A DNA stretch of 64,000 bases from Microstegium vimineum. Lineage: Eukaryota; Streptophyta; Magnoliopsida; Poales; Poaceae. The notes below the pieces were generated by a model that saw only the letters and a program-made list of their open reading frames with translations, did no database searches and was not told where the DNA came from. The stretch covers positions 26,958,553 through 27,022,552 of the forward strand of contig CM039129.1 in assembly GCA_022036555.1 (NCBI GenBank), read 5' to 3'. Shown one piece after another: positions 24,054 to 36,268 of the stretch (positions within the stretch are counted from its first letter, which is position 1; each line of letters begins with the position of its first letter). Both the position numbers and the translations under genes were made by a program.

Positions 24054-25709
24054 AGGAGGAAAGTTTTGTGTATCATAGTTCTTTTTCGTTCTTTTTGTCT
24101 TTTCTTTGTCCTTCTTCTAAATTGGTGTCTTGTAGTGTTAGTTGGTGTCATTGCATTGTGCATCTCATTTGCATTGGTGACATAGTTCATTTCAAGCTTC
24201 ATACTTATACCCGATATAATGAATCTATGCTCTGTTTGAGGTGCTTTATGTGTCTATGGTGTTGCCTAACTTAGACTCTTTTTGATCTCTAGATATGCAA
24301 TAGAGCTAACTTAGCAAAGCTTTAAAACTGAATTTAATTCCCCATGTCACCTCTGAAATGGCACTAGCATGTGTAGGCTTTTGAAGATCCTTCTTGGCTG
24401 CCTTGTATATAGCTTGTAACTATGGATCTTCATTGTTTCATTCACTACCCTTGAGCACCATGATTAATATCTAAAATGAAATTGCTCTCTGTTTTGTGAG
24501 TTGGAAAGATTGAGTTGGGTCTACATTGTGAGCACTTCACCGTGTGTTCGAGAATGCTTCCCCATATGGGTCGATACTTGAGCGTGTCGCGTATGACCAA
24601 AACCGGTGTCAAGTCCTTTGACTTCCCCCGGGTTGGTAAACAGTGGCATCACTTTGCTTACAACCACTCGCATACAACTTAAATGGTGCCTAAAACTAAA
24701 AATTGGCTGCAAAACTCTGAAATTTGGAAATTCATTCAGTTGTGTCATTGGCTTGTTGTATGAACTTTGCCAAGGATAGTTTTACTTGCTATACATGAGA
24801 CTACTTTGAGATAGATCCTATCTGGTTTGCCATGTATAGTTGTCTCTAGGAGGTGATACCCTTTCTCTGCTCTCACATGATAGGCTCTCTAAAATAGCTT
24901 CTAAAGTGATCTTAAGCTCAACTTGAGTCTTTGTTCGGCACGTAGTGCTTTTCCTATTCTCACAGGATCACATCACTTAGAGCATTTATTCATTGTCTTA
25001 TCTCTAAGTATGAAGCTTTTGCACTCATTTTGCATTTCATGGCATTTGTAGCGGATCTTGAGTTGTTGATGTTTGATGAGCTACATGTGTCAACAAGGGG
25101 AGAGAGAAGGGGAGATATGTGCATTTCATTCCATTTTCAGCCATCTACTTCCAAGGGGAGTTCTTGGAATTTGTGGCCTTTTGAGCTTTGATCCTTCTTT
25201 TGTTCACCCTTCTTGGTATCTTGAGTGTGCTTTTCCCAGGGGGAGCTTTTGCTAGATGTGTTGAGCCTTTGCCTCTTCTGGGGGTCTAGCTTGCTTTGTT
25301 GACATTGACAGGTTTCGATTGCTTCTTGAGCATTAGGGGACGTGAGTGGTTTCAATTGGTATCTTTTGAGCTCCCTAGTGTTTAAGTTTGGAAGTTTGAT
25401 CTTTGAGAGTTGTATTTGGTATCTTGGACTTGCTAGCGGTGTTGAGCCCGTTTTATGCCTCTTCTTGGGGCTAGCTTTGTTATGCCCATGTGCTTTTGTT
25501 GAGGCATCAGTAAGTCATTTTGTCATGAGGTGTTTAGGATGCTTTTAATTGGTATCATGTTTTGAAGTCATCTCTATTGGTACCGTGTTTGCTTCTCTCA
25601 AGTGACCTCGTTTTGGCTTTTGTAGCTTTTTGGTTATTTGGAGAGCTTTACCTTGTGGCTCAAATATGAAATGCACGTGTGTTGACAATGCACTCATCAA
25701 GGGGGAGAT
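24054..25709 (+). other. 3' untranslated region with repeated polypurine tracts
   Basis: About 1.65 kb without a long frame, closely matching 61113-62692. Polypurine tracts occur at 25092-25110, 25149-25160, 25236-25250 and 25699-25709. The last lies directly before the 3' LTR and would prime plus-strand DNA. No envelope-like ORF is visible. Confidence 0.7.
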
Positions 25710-27638
25710 TGTGAAAACATGGTGGATAAGTACCCATGTTTGTGCAGCTTTGATGATGAGTGATTGACCAACACGTGAGTGTTTCAGTTTGAGTGACTTA
25801 ACCTAACCTCTGCGAAAGAAGAAAACATGTGCTTGTCTATCAGCTTGTGGTGTGCAGGTGCTATGCCTAGTGACAGTGGTCAATGGCATGGAGAAGGTCG
25901 AGTAGAGGCTTGTCGTGTCGATGGACTAAGAGCGGTGAAGGGCGGAAGCGGGGCTCGGACTGAGGGACCATGGGCGTCGGCGGACTAGCTGTGGTGGCTA
26001 GTACCTGGCATCGGCGAGTGCGAGAAGACATGGAGGTAGACCGAGTCGAGCAAGTCAATACGGTCGACGCGCAAGTCAAGCGGAGGCTCAGGGGACTCGG
26101 AGCCTGACCGAGCGAAGACAAGGTGGCTCGCGTCGAGTGGTTTGGTGGTTTGGGCCTCAAAACCATCCGCGTTGGTTTCCGAGTTTGGGCTGCAAAACTC
26201 GGGGTTCGGTAGTTGAGCCCAAAGCTACCGGTGGCGGGTTTCCTGGGTTTGGGCCTTAAAACCTAGGCGGAGCTTCCGAGGAAGCGGGGATGGCACGTGG
26301 CGGAATCCTGGAGGTTGCGTCGAGGTGACAACAACTCCCGGTAGGAAGCAAGGCCGTCCATTCAAATGAGTGGCTGAGAGATATCTACTTGGATTACAAT
26401 GTCTTAGGGATAGGTAATTCGGTCTTGTATCTAGGGGGGTCTTTGGGAAATAGCCAAAGCTCCGATAAATAGAGGATGAAGGGGTACCTCATCCTATCTC
26501 TTGCATTACTCTCTCTCCCACCTATTCCTAGGTTTTCCCTTCCCTAGCTTCTTCTTGCTTGAGATCCACCGTGTCAACGGTGTAAAAACTTGTGATTGTT
26601 GCGAGGAATCAGAGGCCGTAACCTTCGTAAGCCATGGTGGCTTTGATTTCGTGATTGTGTCCCCGTTTGCTTGTGTTCTTCTCGTTTTGCCTTTGCTCTC
26701 TCTTTTTCCTGAGATGATTTCTCTTTGTTGAAAGTAGCTTTGCAACATCGACTTGAACCAAGTTGTTCGTATTCGTGAGGAGCTTCTTTGCACAAAGGAA
26801 TTCTCCTCAAACCTCACGAGTGCGTAGATCGGACGACTTCTTTGTGGTGTTCTTATTTTGCTCTCTTCTCCCCAAAATCCGAGTGTTCCCGTTTATCCTC
26901 TCCAAATTGAGCGATGATTTCTTCGCGATAGCTCCCCAACTGCACTAGGATCATGCCTACAAAGTTTGGTTGCAGTTGGTGTTCATTTGGTTGAGTTTTG
27001 GGTAGATTTGGCGGAGAGAAGTTAGTTTTCGCGGAGAATAGTTTTCTGTCTGTGAGCGTCGGACCACCCAGCTGTGAGCACCGGACCATTGCAAGTAGTC
27101 CGGTGGCTCTGCTGAGGGTTTCACTCACGCGTCGGACCAGGCTCATTAGTCCGACGGGAGCGTCAGACGAGGTGTCCGGAGGTAGGGACCTTGCTGTTCT
27201 CTTTTGCTCTGTGGCGAGTGTGTGCACCGGACCACTTCCTATAGTCCGACGGTAGGTGTCCGGAGCCTAGGCACTTACTGCATGTTTTCTGGGAAGGCGT
27301 CGGACTTCTCAAAGGAGGCATTGGACTAGTCCGTGGTGCTTTGCTGTGCACCAGACCAAAGGCACCGGACCACTTCCATTGGTCCGTGGTCTTGACCAAG
27401 GTAGTCCGGAGCCTCCTGTGGTTTGCTGTTTTTTCTGTTTGTTTCGCGGTTTGTTTTTCGGGTTCGTGACTAGCTCCGCTGTGTACCTAGGACATCTCCT
27501 AGAACATCCACCCACGTGTGGGTCGTGAGCCTAGTTCGCGTTTTGGGTCGTGCTTGGACAAGGGTCAAGATCTTCCGAAAGGAATTTTTATTTGGCTCCC
27601 ATTCATCCCCCCCTCTGGTCGCCATTTCCGGTCCTTCA
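25710..27638 (+). mobile_element. Sirevirus A 3' LTR
   Basis: Starts TGTGAAAACATGGTGG and ends gtccttca. It has a TATA-like gataaataga at 26464-26473 and a palindrome array at 27048-27420. It is bounded on the left by the polypurine tract and on the right by Tat-derived sequence. Confidence 0.85.
27048..27420. repeat. palindromic array in Sirevirus A 3' LTR
   Basis: Copies of gcgtcggac, caccggac, gtccgacgg and tagtccgg in both orientations. It is the same region as 17805-18180. Confidence 0.6.
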
Positions 27639-27868
27639 CAGGGGCCATGATGCTATATTATGCAGATCCAGCGGACCTGGAGGCACTTGCCATCATTGAT
27701 CGTCTCAGCGGAGGTGCCCTTCCAGATGGCCGATTTGGTAATCATGGCTTATGTCGTCTTCGCTCCCGGTCCCGTGATGATATTCACGTCATCTGGCGAC
27801 GGTGGTGGATTCGTGCCCCAGAGGACGTGCCGGAGTTAGTCACCGGTTATCCTCATGTCTGTATCTAG
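27639..27868 (+). pseudogene. possible antisense ORF of Tat element, part 2
   Basis: Right after the Sirevirus LTR a plus-strand frame reads AMMLYYADPADLEALAI and continues to a stop at 27866. It looks coding (GC-biased third positions, mixed composition) but matches no domain I recognise. With the broken frames at 10174-10590 it may be one antisense gene interrupted by the Sirevirus. Reading across the site requires assuming a CAGGG target duplication. Confidence 0.35.
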
Positions 27869-28189
27869 GTGGAGTGTCGTCGCTTTGGCCCGCTGGGTAA
27901 CAACATGCCTGGGATCATTATGTACTGTAGCCGGCAATGCCGAATTTGACATGAATTCAAGCTCTGGACTAGGAACATTAGTGAGGTGGTCGCTTATCGT
28001 ATTAGTAGGATGAAGTTGTAATTGTTCGAATGACTGGTCCGAAGTGTGGTCCCTTCTCTTTTGATGTTTCGACTTTATTGTCATGCTATGTTTTGTTGCG
28101 GGACAACGGTAATTTGTATCTCGGATACAAGTTTTCGGACGTGTAAGTGAAAACTACAAAGCTGTAATATATCCGAGGCGGTGAGCTTT
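27869..28189 (-). other. Tat internal, no gene seen
   Basis: Non-coding on both strands apart from short frames. It lies between the possible antisense ORF and the decayed pol linker. RT, RNase H and integrase would be expected in this neighbourhood and are absent. Confidence 0.4.
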
Positions 28190-28690
28190 TGTTTCACTTG
28201 TATGTCCTGACGTGCCTGCTAAGTCGTGAGCCGTAGCGATGAATCGTTCGGCCCTGGGTCTCAAATGTTCCATATTGTAGGCCTCGCGTCACTTCACGCG
28301 TAGGATACATAAGGACTCCCAAGGAGGCACGCTGCTGACAACCCGCGACGCAGAGGGCGAACAGCTCATGCACGCTTAGGGAGATGCAAGGGACAGGGCC
28401 TTTTTCCGAGAGGCTCGATCGTGGCGTGACTAGGGTCTGTGGAGGCCGTCCCTGCAGACGTTGGGAGAAAAGCCATGCTGCTTGTAGAGTCATCGACTGT
28501 ACCGAGGTCGTATACATATTCTAGGCACATAGCCTCACGGCTCTCGACCAAGCGTCATCGCCCAGCTTCTGGGGAAATGCCGCTTGGGAGGTCTGTCGAT
28601 GGAGTCATAGTGTTTAGGGTAGCTACTTCTACTCACTATGGTTCATCGGCAAACTAGCTTCGGGTGCTTTATGGTTATGGCCAGGCTGTT
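28190..28690 (-). pseudogene. Tat pol linker after protease
   Basis: Minus-strand frames (for example ESREAMCLEYVYDLGTVDD) follow the protease and resemble the variable linker before the RT in Tat polyproteins. No catalytic motif is present. The frame changes at least twice. Confidence 0.35.
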
Positions 28691-28695
28691 TGGAT

Positions 28696-29055
28696 TTAGT
28701 GTGGGATTGCCATGAACTTAGCGAGCACCGGACGACCGAAGATCATGTGGTAGGCTGTTTGGAAGTCGGCGACGATGAAGTTGATGTTCTTGACCCTAAA
28801 GTGGTTGTGGTCGCCGAACTGCACGGGGAGTGTGATTTGGCCGACTGGTGTCAATGCCTTATTTGGGATAATCCTCCAGAAGGAGAAGTTTGCTGGGAGA
28901 AGGTCCTTCTTCGAGTAGTCGAGTTGATGGAATGCGTCGGCGAAGATAATATTTAGGGCGCTGCCGCCATCGACCAGCACCTTCCTGGAGCGGCACGTCA
29001 TGATGGTTGGATCAACGATGAGTGGGAAGTGGCCGGGTATCTGTAGTTCATCCAC
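28696..29055 (-). pseudogene. Tat-type aspartic protease
   Basis: The 119-codon frame contains VLVDGGSALNIIF with the active-site D-G-G, followed by PVQFGDHNHFRVKNI, VADFQTAYHMIFGRP and AKFMAIPH. This is the Tat/RIRE2-type gypsy retropepsin, which would cleave Gag-Pol in the particle. The active site is intact in this frame, but the connection to gag is broken by stops. Confidence 0.8.
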
Positions 29056-29329
29056 TCACCTTCTCCGGAGAAGCTGATGGGTTACTCTGACCAGTCGAGG
29101 TAGAGAGGGCTGGCCGAATCGTCTTCTGTTGCTACGACTGAGTAGACATCTTTGCGAAGTTGGCAGCGTCGCCTCTCTCCCTAAACAACCACACTGCATC
29201 CGAAGATGGAGTACGTCGTTGAAGCTAGTCCGAACTCTGGCGCTGGTGGTTCTTGGTATTTTCCTTTGTCGGGGTCATCTTTATTTGCTCTCTTGTCGCC
29301 TCTTCCCACAACTACTGACTCAAGGAGCT

Positions 29330-30105
29330 TACACTCGCGCATGGAGTGTTTGGAGTTTTTGTGTATGGGGTATGAGCTGTCGAGGATCTTCTCGTAGCTA
29401 ACGTCGTAGTTCCTCTTTGGACGGGCATTCGTGTTGGCAACTTAGCAGTTGTCACGCCTGTAATCGTACCTCCGTGGATAGCGCTCAGAGTTGCCCGATC
29501 GGTAGTCTCGGTGGTCGCGGTTCTTTCCTTCGTTGTGGTAATCTAGTCGGCATTCACGGTCCCTTGCGCGTTCCGGGGAACGAGAGTGGCGCCGCCTGTT
29601 CTCCCTGCTGTGGGTGGCGTCGTCTTGGTTGGCGTAAGAATTCGCGATTGTCATGAGCTCTTCTATGGTTGTTATGATCTTCCGCGCAGCCTTGTTTTGG
29701 AGGTCGTCTGTTCATAGGCCATTGGAGAAGATGGCGATGGCCTCCGGGTCGGAGATCTCTGTGATGCTCAACCGCTTGTCGGAGAAGTGCCTGATGTATT
29801 CCCGGAGGCTTTCATTGCTCCTCTAGCGGACGTTCTCCAAGTCGTAACGCGTTCCTGGCTGGACACACGTAGCCTTATACGTCTTGATGAAGATCTCCTT
29901 GAGTTGTTCCCAGGTGTCGATGGTGCCTTCTGGGATCTTCTGGAGCCAGGTGTTGGTGGAGGTTGACAACATTACTGGCAGGTAAGTAGCCATCACGTCT
30001 TGATTCCCTCCGGCGGCGTATACATCAATCTCATACGTGGACGCCCATTGTTCTGGGTTTGCCTTGCCGTCGTATTTCTCCACCAATGTCACTCTGAAAT
30101 TCTAG
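29330..30105 (-). pseudogene. Tat-type gypsy gag
   Basis: Frame 30092-29823 gives KYDGKANPEQW, AAGGNQDVMATYLP, WLQKIPEGTIDTWEQLKEIF and QPGTRYDLENVR, the retrotransposon gag core domain. Frame 29654-29442 is an Arg/Asp-rich tail (RRRHSRSPERARDR). Near 29340 a zinc-knuckle-like HKNSKHSMREC remains, with its first Cys changed to Tyr. Upstream, to about 30703, an N-terminal region rich in Arg and Glu is broken. The Athila LTR begins there. Confidence 0.75.
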
Positions 30106-30702
30106 GGCCACCTGATGGCACGTAGACGAGCGGAGAAGGGGCGCAGCCCTCCTGTGGCTGGGGGCGCCGGTGCCGGTGTTGGATCGCGTCGAGGATTACC
30201 ATGCTCATCATCGTCGTACTGCGGGGATCGTCGTCGGCGCTCCTTCGGAGGGCTTCGGCGTGCCGATGCCGGTGTTCGATCACGCCAGGCCCTGTTGGGT
30301 TCTTCGTTGTCGCGTCGTGGGGATTTTTGTCAGTACTCCCTCGGAGGGCTTCGGGGGAGGTTTCTACTGTAGGATTGACCAGAGAATTCAGGAGGATGAG
30401 CCGCTTTGTTGACCTGGACTACGGCTGCCATGATGTCGACCTCTATCTTCTCGATCGCGGGCATGCCGGGGAGCTTGGACAACTCATAGGCGGCTACCGC
30501 CAGGTTGTCACTGGGGTTGGGAACACCGGAATGTCACCCATCTGGTCGAACTCGTGCTGGAGGTTGCATCGTGGCGGGTGATCGCAATTCCCCTGCTCCT
30601 GCTCACACTATTCCCGTGCGACGCATTCCTGCTCACGACACTCTTCGTTGCGCCTCTCCTGCTGGCGGCGTTCCAAGTCGCGCCTCTACGCACGCTTGAC
30701 AT

Positions 30703-31947
30703 TGTGCTTTTCTCTCGCGACGCAAACAGAGAAATTACTAGGAAGTAATCCGCTAGCTCACGGATACCAGTGAGCACTTCACCTGGGAGATTATCCAGAG
30801 TATCGTATTTATTTATCCACATGGAGAAAGGGTGCATCTAACTAACCAAATCTATGCTATTAACCTTTAGGCTACAAACAAGGTAATTTTGTTATGAGCG
30901 ATTAGAGAAAACCGCGACAACACTCTCGTTCTAGTCTATGCAAGATATGTGTTATTATTCTATTGGGGAGAACCGTCGTGATAAGAGACACCTTAGATAA
31001 TGCTTACGACACAGCCTATAAACCCTACCGGTCCTTCTAACGGGATTGTGGGTTCCAAAGGTATATACGGAATTGTCACTTTCCAAGCTACTACCACAGA
31101 TCCGGCTAGACAAGGCATATCTATGAGGATCATAGCCCAAACACCACGTTTACGCTAAAGACGATTACCCTACTCTCAATGCAAAGAGAATAAAGTAAAC
31201 TCACAAACCAAAGAATAATAAAACAGGGAACTTACTAGAATTAGAAGTCGAAATACCGAAGAAATCCTAGGAGCAAGCCTCGGGTTAGGAGACTTAATCC
31301 CGTCGTTACAAACTGGAGAAGAGACACCAACATGTCAGGCTTCCTCCAATCCACACCTCCACTCTAACTCTCTCAATCTAGAAGAGTAAACTCTTATCTC
31401 ACATAGAAACTAAGGATAGTCTCTCTTGAATGCTAAGCCCTAGAGAATAGATCCATAAGGGATCCTCTCTGGCCAATCTGCTCTGGAAAATACTTAAATG
31501 AATAATGGATTGCCTTTAGCCAGGGGGTAGGGGTCCTCCTTATATATCCCCATCAAATGAACGTCAGCCGTCGGATCAAACCGACCTTAATGGAGGGGTT
31601 AGATGCAACCTCAAAGGTGGTGGAACCTAATCCGCGAGGCGGAGCCTAATTGGCTGCCTAGCCAGGGCGGCCGCCCTGCCCCTGGGCCCGCTTGCCCTCT
31701 TGTTCCTTCCCGCGCCTTCTTGACCCTTCTAGATTGTTCTTTTTCCTACGAATGATAATTATCTCTATGTAAACCTTACATGTGGGCCTTTCCTCCATAT
31801 TTCCTGATAACACCCTACAAAAATAGACACTCACCAAAACTCGTGGAATTCTATCAGTATAAACCCTATGTCTAGGTGGTGTGTTGCAAATATATCATTT
31901 CTAATGTTTAGTTGACGGTTAAAATTGATACTTAAGGTCCGTCAACA
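30703..31947 (-). mobile_element. Athila-like LTR 1
   Basis: The minus strand starts TGTTGACGGACCTTAAG at 31947, where a short terminal inverted segment (ttgacgg ... ccgtcaa) can be seen. It ends near 30703. TATATAAG lies at 31539-31546 (minus). A polypurine tract abuts its start. It serves as the 3' LTR of the element to the right. On its left it is joined to Tat gag, so it was probably inserted there. Confidence 0.7.
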
Positions 31948-31961
31948 ACTCCCCCAAGCTT
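31948..31961 (-). other. polypurine tract, element 1
   Basis: On the minus strand aagcttgggggagt lies directly before the LTR start. It would prime plus-strand synthesis. Confidence 0.6.
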
Positions 31962-34500
31962 ACCTTTTGCTCGTCCCTGAGCAAAGATGAACTCAAAGAT
32001 GGATCAGGAGTTGCTTCAATGCTTTCATGACTTAAAGGTACACATGCATTCAAACAAGAATTCTCTCTGGATTAGACTAACCTATTCTGACTTTCAAACT
32101 TACCCATATTACCTTTAACCATGGGGCTTATAGCCATCACTTGGGTCTTGAGCAATTGAAAAGTAGAATGATCAAGCCAAGCACTATGTCTCAAGCTCTT
32201 CACTTTACCTTCATCCTGGAGTTTTGCAAAGTTTTCAAAATAAAACTCAAAGTCTCTTTGTATGACACTCTCAAGTCTCTTAATATGTGGTATTTTTGGA
32301 TCCTCGCCAAGGCAACAATGGTGTTATGCCTTCTCTCATTCACCCTATAACTAATAGGGAATATATGGAGTTTATAGATGGGGAGAAACAACGCATACTA
32401 TTTGCAAAGCATATATTGTAAAGTCAAACAATGGATCCAAAGAAATAGGGCATACAATCAAATCAAGATGTGCATGTGTATGGGATATATGGTGGATGTA
32501 TGGTGGTGAATATATATGTGTGGCGGTTATATGAGGGTGTATGGTGGTTATATGAGGGTGTATGGTGGTGAATATATGTGTGGTGGATATATAATGGTGT
32601 ATGGTGGATATATGAGGGTGTATGGTGGATATATGAGGGTGTATGATGGAAACCTAATTCTACTCTGCTCCTTGAATATATATATATACATCTCTCTTTT
32701 GGGACTTGGAACTTTTGAGAGAACTTGGGGGTTGCTTTTTTTAGAGAGGCGGGCATCTAGGTACCCATTGTTTTGATAGGACACTTGTCCATGTTTTACT
32801 CTCTGTATTTTTTTGTATATATTTTTTTTCACAACCCCAAGTCTCTTTCTATAATAACACTTTTAAGAGATGATAACAAGGAAATCTTTGGAGCAGTTAT
32901 ATCTGTGGTGATGAAATATATGGATAGGTGGAGACTTGAGATATTTTTGGTTACTTACTCCTAAGGTATGAGTAGAGCATTTTTCTGGTGGATCTGAATG
33001 GCATATATGTGGATGCGTACTTCTAGGATAGAAGTAGCATATACGAGTGGAGTGTATGTGATCTTGATTTTAAAAGCATGACAAGTCTCTAAGGGTCAAC
33101 AAAGCTTGACAAAACTCAATGCAAATACAAGTAGTAAATATGATTGTGAATGTTTTCCTAATCTACCAGGCATGTATATATGGTTATGGTAGGAATTCAA
33201 GCTCTCGTCATACATAAACTTATCATGTAATATTTTCAATTTTCAAAAGATAAATTCTCCAGAACTCTAGTATTGCTAGGAACAAGATAAATAGCAAGTC
33301 AACTTTATCATATCATACCTATCAACTACCTAGACTTAGCTAAAGCATTCGCAACCCACAAGTTTCAGGTTCAGAGTAAATCTTATGTCAAAACAATTAT
33401 ATCTAAAACTCAGGAGAATTCAAGGATGAAAACTAGGTACTTGAGAGGAATTACGGCAGAGCAACTATTCATCATTTCCAGGACAAAATTATTGTTCATG
33501 GCTTTTATTGACTCTAAACAAATTAAACACACACCCTAACTATATATATATATCTTTATTTAGGACTCTTAATACTCGACAGACATGGACCTTCATGTGC
33601 CCATATGTTTTTAGCAATTTTAGATTTTCTTATGATACTATGGTGAACCTTCATGTGTTCACATATTTTGGTATTTTTATGATTATAAGATAGACTCGAT
33701 AATCGCAGAGATATACTTACCTGATAACTAGGGGATGCCCTCCCCAAGATGGATGGTTGCTATAGTTGCTTTGAATGATCTTTGGAAGTAGCCTCCTGGT
33801 TGGGCTCACTCCTCTTTGGTGCTTTCAATGCTGCATGGTTATACTCCAACAAGAACAAACAAAACTCGAGGCTCCATTATGACAATGGGTTAGCGGCCAA
33901 CCAAAAGAGTAATTGAATATTCTTATGTGCTAATTTAAACTTTAATATGTTCTAGCAGGAATTGAATATCTCATCAATTTTTTTAGAATTTTCTATTTTA
34001 TGATGCAAGCGAATAAAAATTATTTTTGTGCCACCACAGTAAATTCCCTTATGGTATTACCATAAGTTCTCTCACATGGGGCTTAAAGATTTTATTTTTG
34101 TAATGTAGAAATGTAGATATGCCATGGTAAAGACGATTATGCAATGGAGGATATGATGAATAATGCTAGGATGCAATTAATGCAATTAAGTGTCTTAATA
34201 GATTGGCGCTAAGGATTTGTTTAAGTTTATGAAGGTGATTATGTAATGGATGATAGTGGAGCAAAATAACACTAGAAATTTCGAGTGTGTAAGCTAAACT
34301 AATGCAGTGTGAAAATTAAATATGCAAATTCGATTTTATGTTGGTTAATAGTGCCAGAATTAAATATGTAGATAACTTACCGAGTTTACCTTTTGGCCAA
34401 GGTTCGGAGATTTAGGTCCATTGATCTGGACATCTCTTCTGGTTAAAATATCTCCAGGAGTGTTATCCAATCCTGATGACGACTTGGATGTTTGTTCACC
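31962..34500 (-). other. 3' untranslated region of element 1
   Basis: AT-rich, no long sense frame. It begins (minus end) with gctcagggacgagcaaaagg, a block shared with the second copy at 38307, and contains the 21-bp minisatellite at 32480-32652. A second ccccaag-type block lies at about 33738. Confidence 0.55.
32480..32652. repeat. 21-bp minisatellite, long allele
   Basis: Units like tatatgagggtgtatggtgga are repeated about eight times with small changes (for example tgtgtggtggata variants). Read on the minus strand they spell HHTPSYI-like peptide repeats, probably by chance. The second element copy has a shorter version at 38880-38970. Confidence 0.75.
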
Positions 34501-34505
34501 TTGTG

Positions 34506-35250
34506 TTAATGTTTAGATGAAGTCTTCTTCTTCCATTCTTTCTTAGTCTGAGGTTTCACTTTCTGTGATTCACTTTTTTGAGGTTCTACTTCTTCTTTGC
34601 TCTTTGTAGCTTGTGATACATCCTGTGTTGGTGGTACAACTTTCTTACTCAGGAGATCTTTATCTTTATTATTGGATTGGTCTTCATATCTTAACTTTCT
34701 CTTGGATAATCTGTCCATCCATCCTTGGTGGCTTGTTTCATTTGGCATTGAAAGCGATGCTTCCTTATCTTCTCATAAGTGGTGTGGCTATTGAAGTAGC
34801 AATACGTCTTCTCTTCAGGAAATTGGAAGTAGTCCTCTTTTGATATGGAGATGATTGTGCTGGTGGTGTTGAGGAAAAAGTCTTCCTTGAATACGGTGGA
34901 CTCCATCTTTATCTCCCATGAAACCATGAAGTCGGCGGGAACATAGTGATCTTTGATTATGATGTCTTTTGTTATTTCCTCCGGAAATTGGAATGATTGG
35001 TCTGCTAGCTGAAGCTGTACATATGTCTGGTATAGTGGTCTACTGTCATATAAATGTTGATAGGCTACCACAGACACTGTGTTGCCACTTGATCCAATGT
35101 TGTCTTGTGGGATGTACTTTCCTTGATCTTGCAATCAATGGTAGGTACTCCTGGATCATCCAGCTTAGCGAGGTATTGATAGAAGGAATTGGCCATACCC
35201 TAAATCAATAGTGCTGATCATCTGGGTATTCTCTTGGTTGTTGAGCTTTA
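34506..35250 (-). pseudogene. second protease-like domain (PR2) and tail, element 1
   Basis: From about 35200 the minus strand encodes QYLAKLDDPGVPTIDCKI, then NIGSSGNTVSVVAYQHLY in the position of a retropepsin active site (D-L-G-S expected; Asp is now Asn), LQLADQSFQFPEEI, and FFLNTTSTII of the GRPFLNTT flap region. A basic, Gln/Lys-rich tail (34748-34506) follows. With the Asp lost, it is unlikely to be catalytic. Frames break near 34870 and 35135. Confidence 0.65.
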
Positions 35251-35339
35251 CTCTTCCTCCTTTTATTGTTAATGTTCTACTTCCTTGTATCAACAATTGT
35301 GTCCTTGTATATGTAGGCCTCTAAGGATGAGTAGGAGCC

Positions 35340-35723
35340 TTGAGTGTATGTTTCTTGAAAGTGAACCTCTCCTTCTCATCCTTGATTGGGAAACAGATCT
35401 TGGCACTATCCATGTAGATGATGATATTAGTTGTTCTTAAGAATGGGCACCCAAGGTAATGAGGGATTTCTCATCTCTGTCTGTTTCTCCAATCTCAAGG
35501 TTTACTGGTACGGACGAGTGCCCAACTCGTATGCTGATATATTAAGGAGTTGCCTTGGGGTAGCATAGTGTCTGATCTGCAAGTTTGGCATGATGTTGAC
35601 ACTTGCTCCAAGGTCGCAGACAGCTTCTTCAAGAGTGTAAGGTCTAATGGAGATTGGGATGATAGGTCTTGAATCTCCTATCTCCATTGGTGGAGTTTCA
35701 TCCACCCATGCTCTTGATGGCAT
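35340..35723 (-). pseudogene. first protease-like domain (PR1), element 1
   Basis: The minus-strand frame from 35723 gives PIIPISIRPYTLEEAVCDLGAS with an intact D-L-G-A active-site motif and VNIMP. In a shifted frame near 35440 comes PFLRTTNIIIYMDSAKICFPI, the second half of an Athila-type retropepsin. It therefore looks like a separate protease domain just before PR2. It is broken by a frame change. Confidence 0.6.
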
Positions 35724-36268
35724 GGTGAAGAAGTGTCCTACTCAAATAAACAAGGCAGAGATCAAGTGCATGGGCTCTGTTGGTGGGAAAACACCAACAG
35801 AACCAAAGTTGTATTCATTCTTCTCTAGCCTAAACACATCGAGCAAAATTGAGTATTTTGTTTAACCATAACATGGGTGAAAAAATTCAAAAGCCAAGTA
35901 TGAGTGTAGCACTTCAACAACACTTAGCAAATTAAGTTGCTTGAGCTTATAGAAGGATTTGTCTATGAATAAATTTTATATGATTGAGATTATCATCTTC
36001 CAAAGTTGGATGTGCAACATTTCAGCCCATATGGTTAAATTTGTGAGAACAAGAATATGGTATTAGAAACAAGCTTTAAAGAACTAACATGTTGAGTTTA
36101 TGAGGTTGGATCAAATAATGTTGTGGCTCAACATGTTTTAGATATTTATTTATGTGAATACCATAATCAAAGAAAATGCTTTAGAGTGATGATTACTTAC
36201 CTTTAATTTTGAAGAATGATGGGCTTGTAACACCTCATGGAAGCTTCCTTTGATCGGCTGGTTGAGCA

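Larger units (their letters stand above)
10591..27638 (+). mobile_element. Sirevirus (Ty1/copia) copy A
   Basis: A complete but decayed element: 5' LTR 10591-10861 plus 16726-18395 (interrupted by a BARE-type element), PBS at 18398, gag, protease, integrase, reverse transcriptase and RNase H in copia order, a long 3' untranslated region, polypurine tract, and 3' LTR 25710-27638. Without the insertion the 5' LTR is 1,941 bp against 1,929 bp for the 3' LTR. Flanking pentamers are TCGGG and CAGGG, perhaps an original CAGGG duplication. The two-knuckle gag, repeated polypurine tracts and CCGGAC palindromes point to a Sirevirus. All frames are broken. Confidence 0.85.

Noticed and set aside
32470..32660. 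CRISPR-like array
   Set aside because: The repeats are contiguous short tandem units without spacers, in plant DNA.
32463..32832. ORFs with HHTPSYI / VYGGYMR repeats as a repeat protein
   Set aside because: They are translations of the 21-bp minisatellite in an untranslated region, in several frames, and have no conserved start or context.
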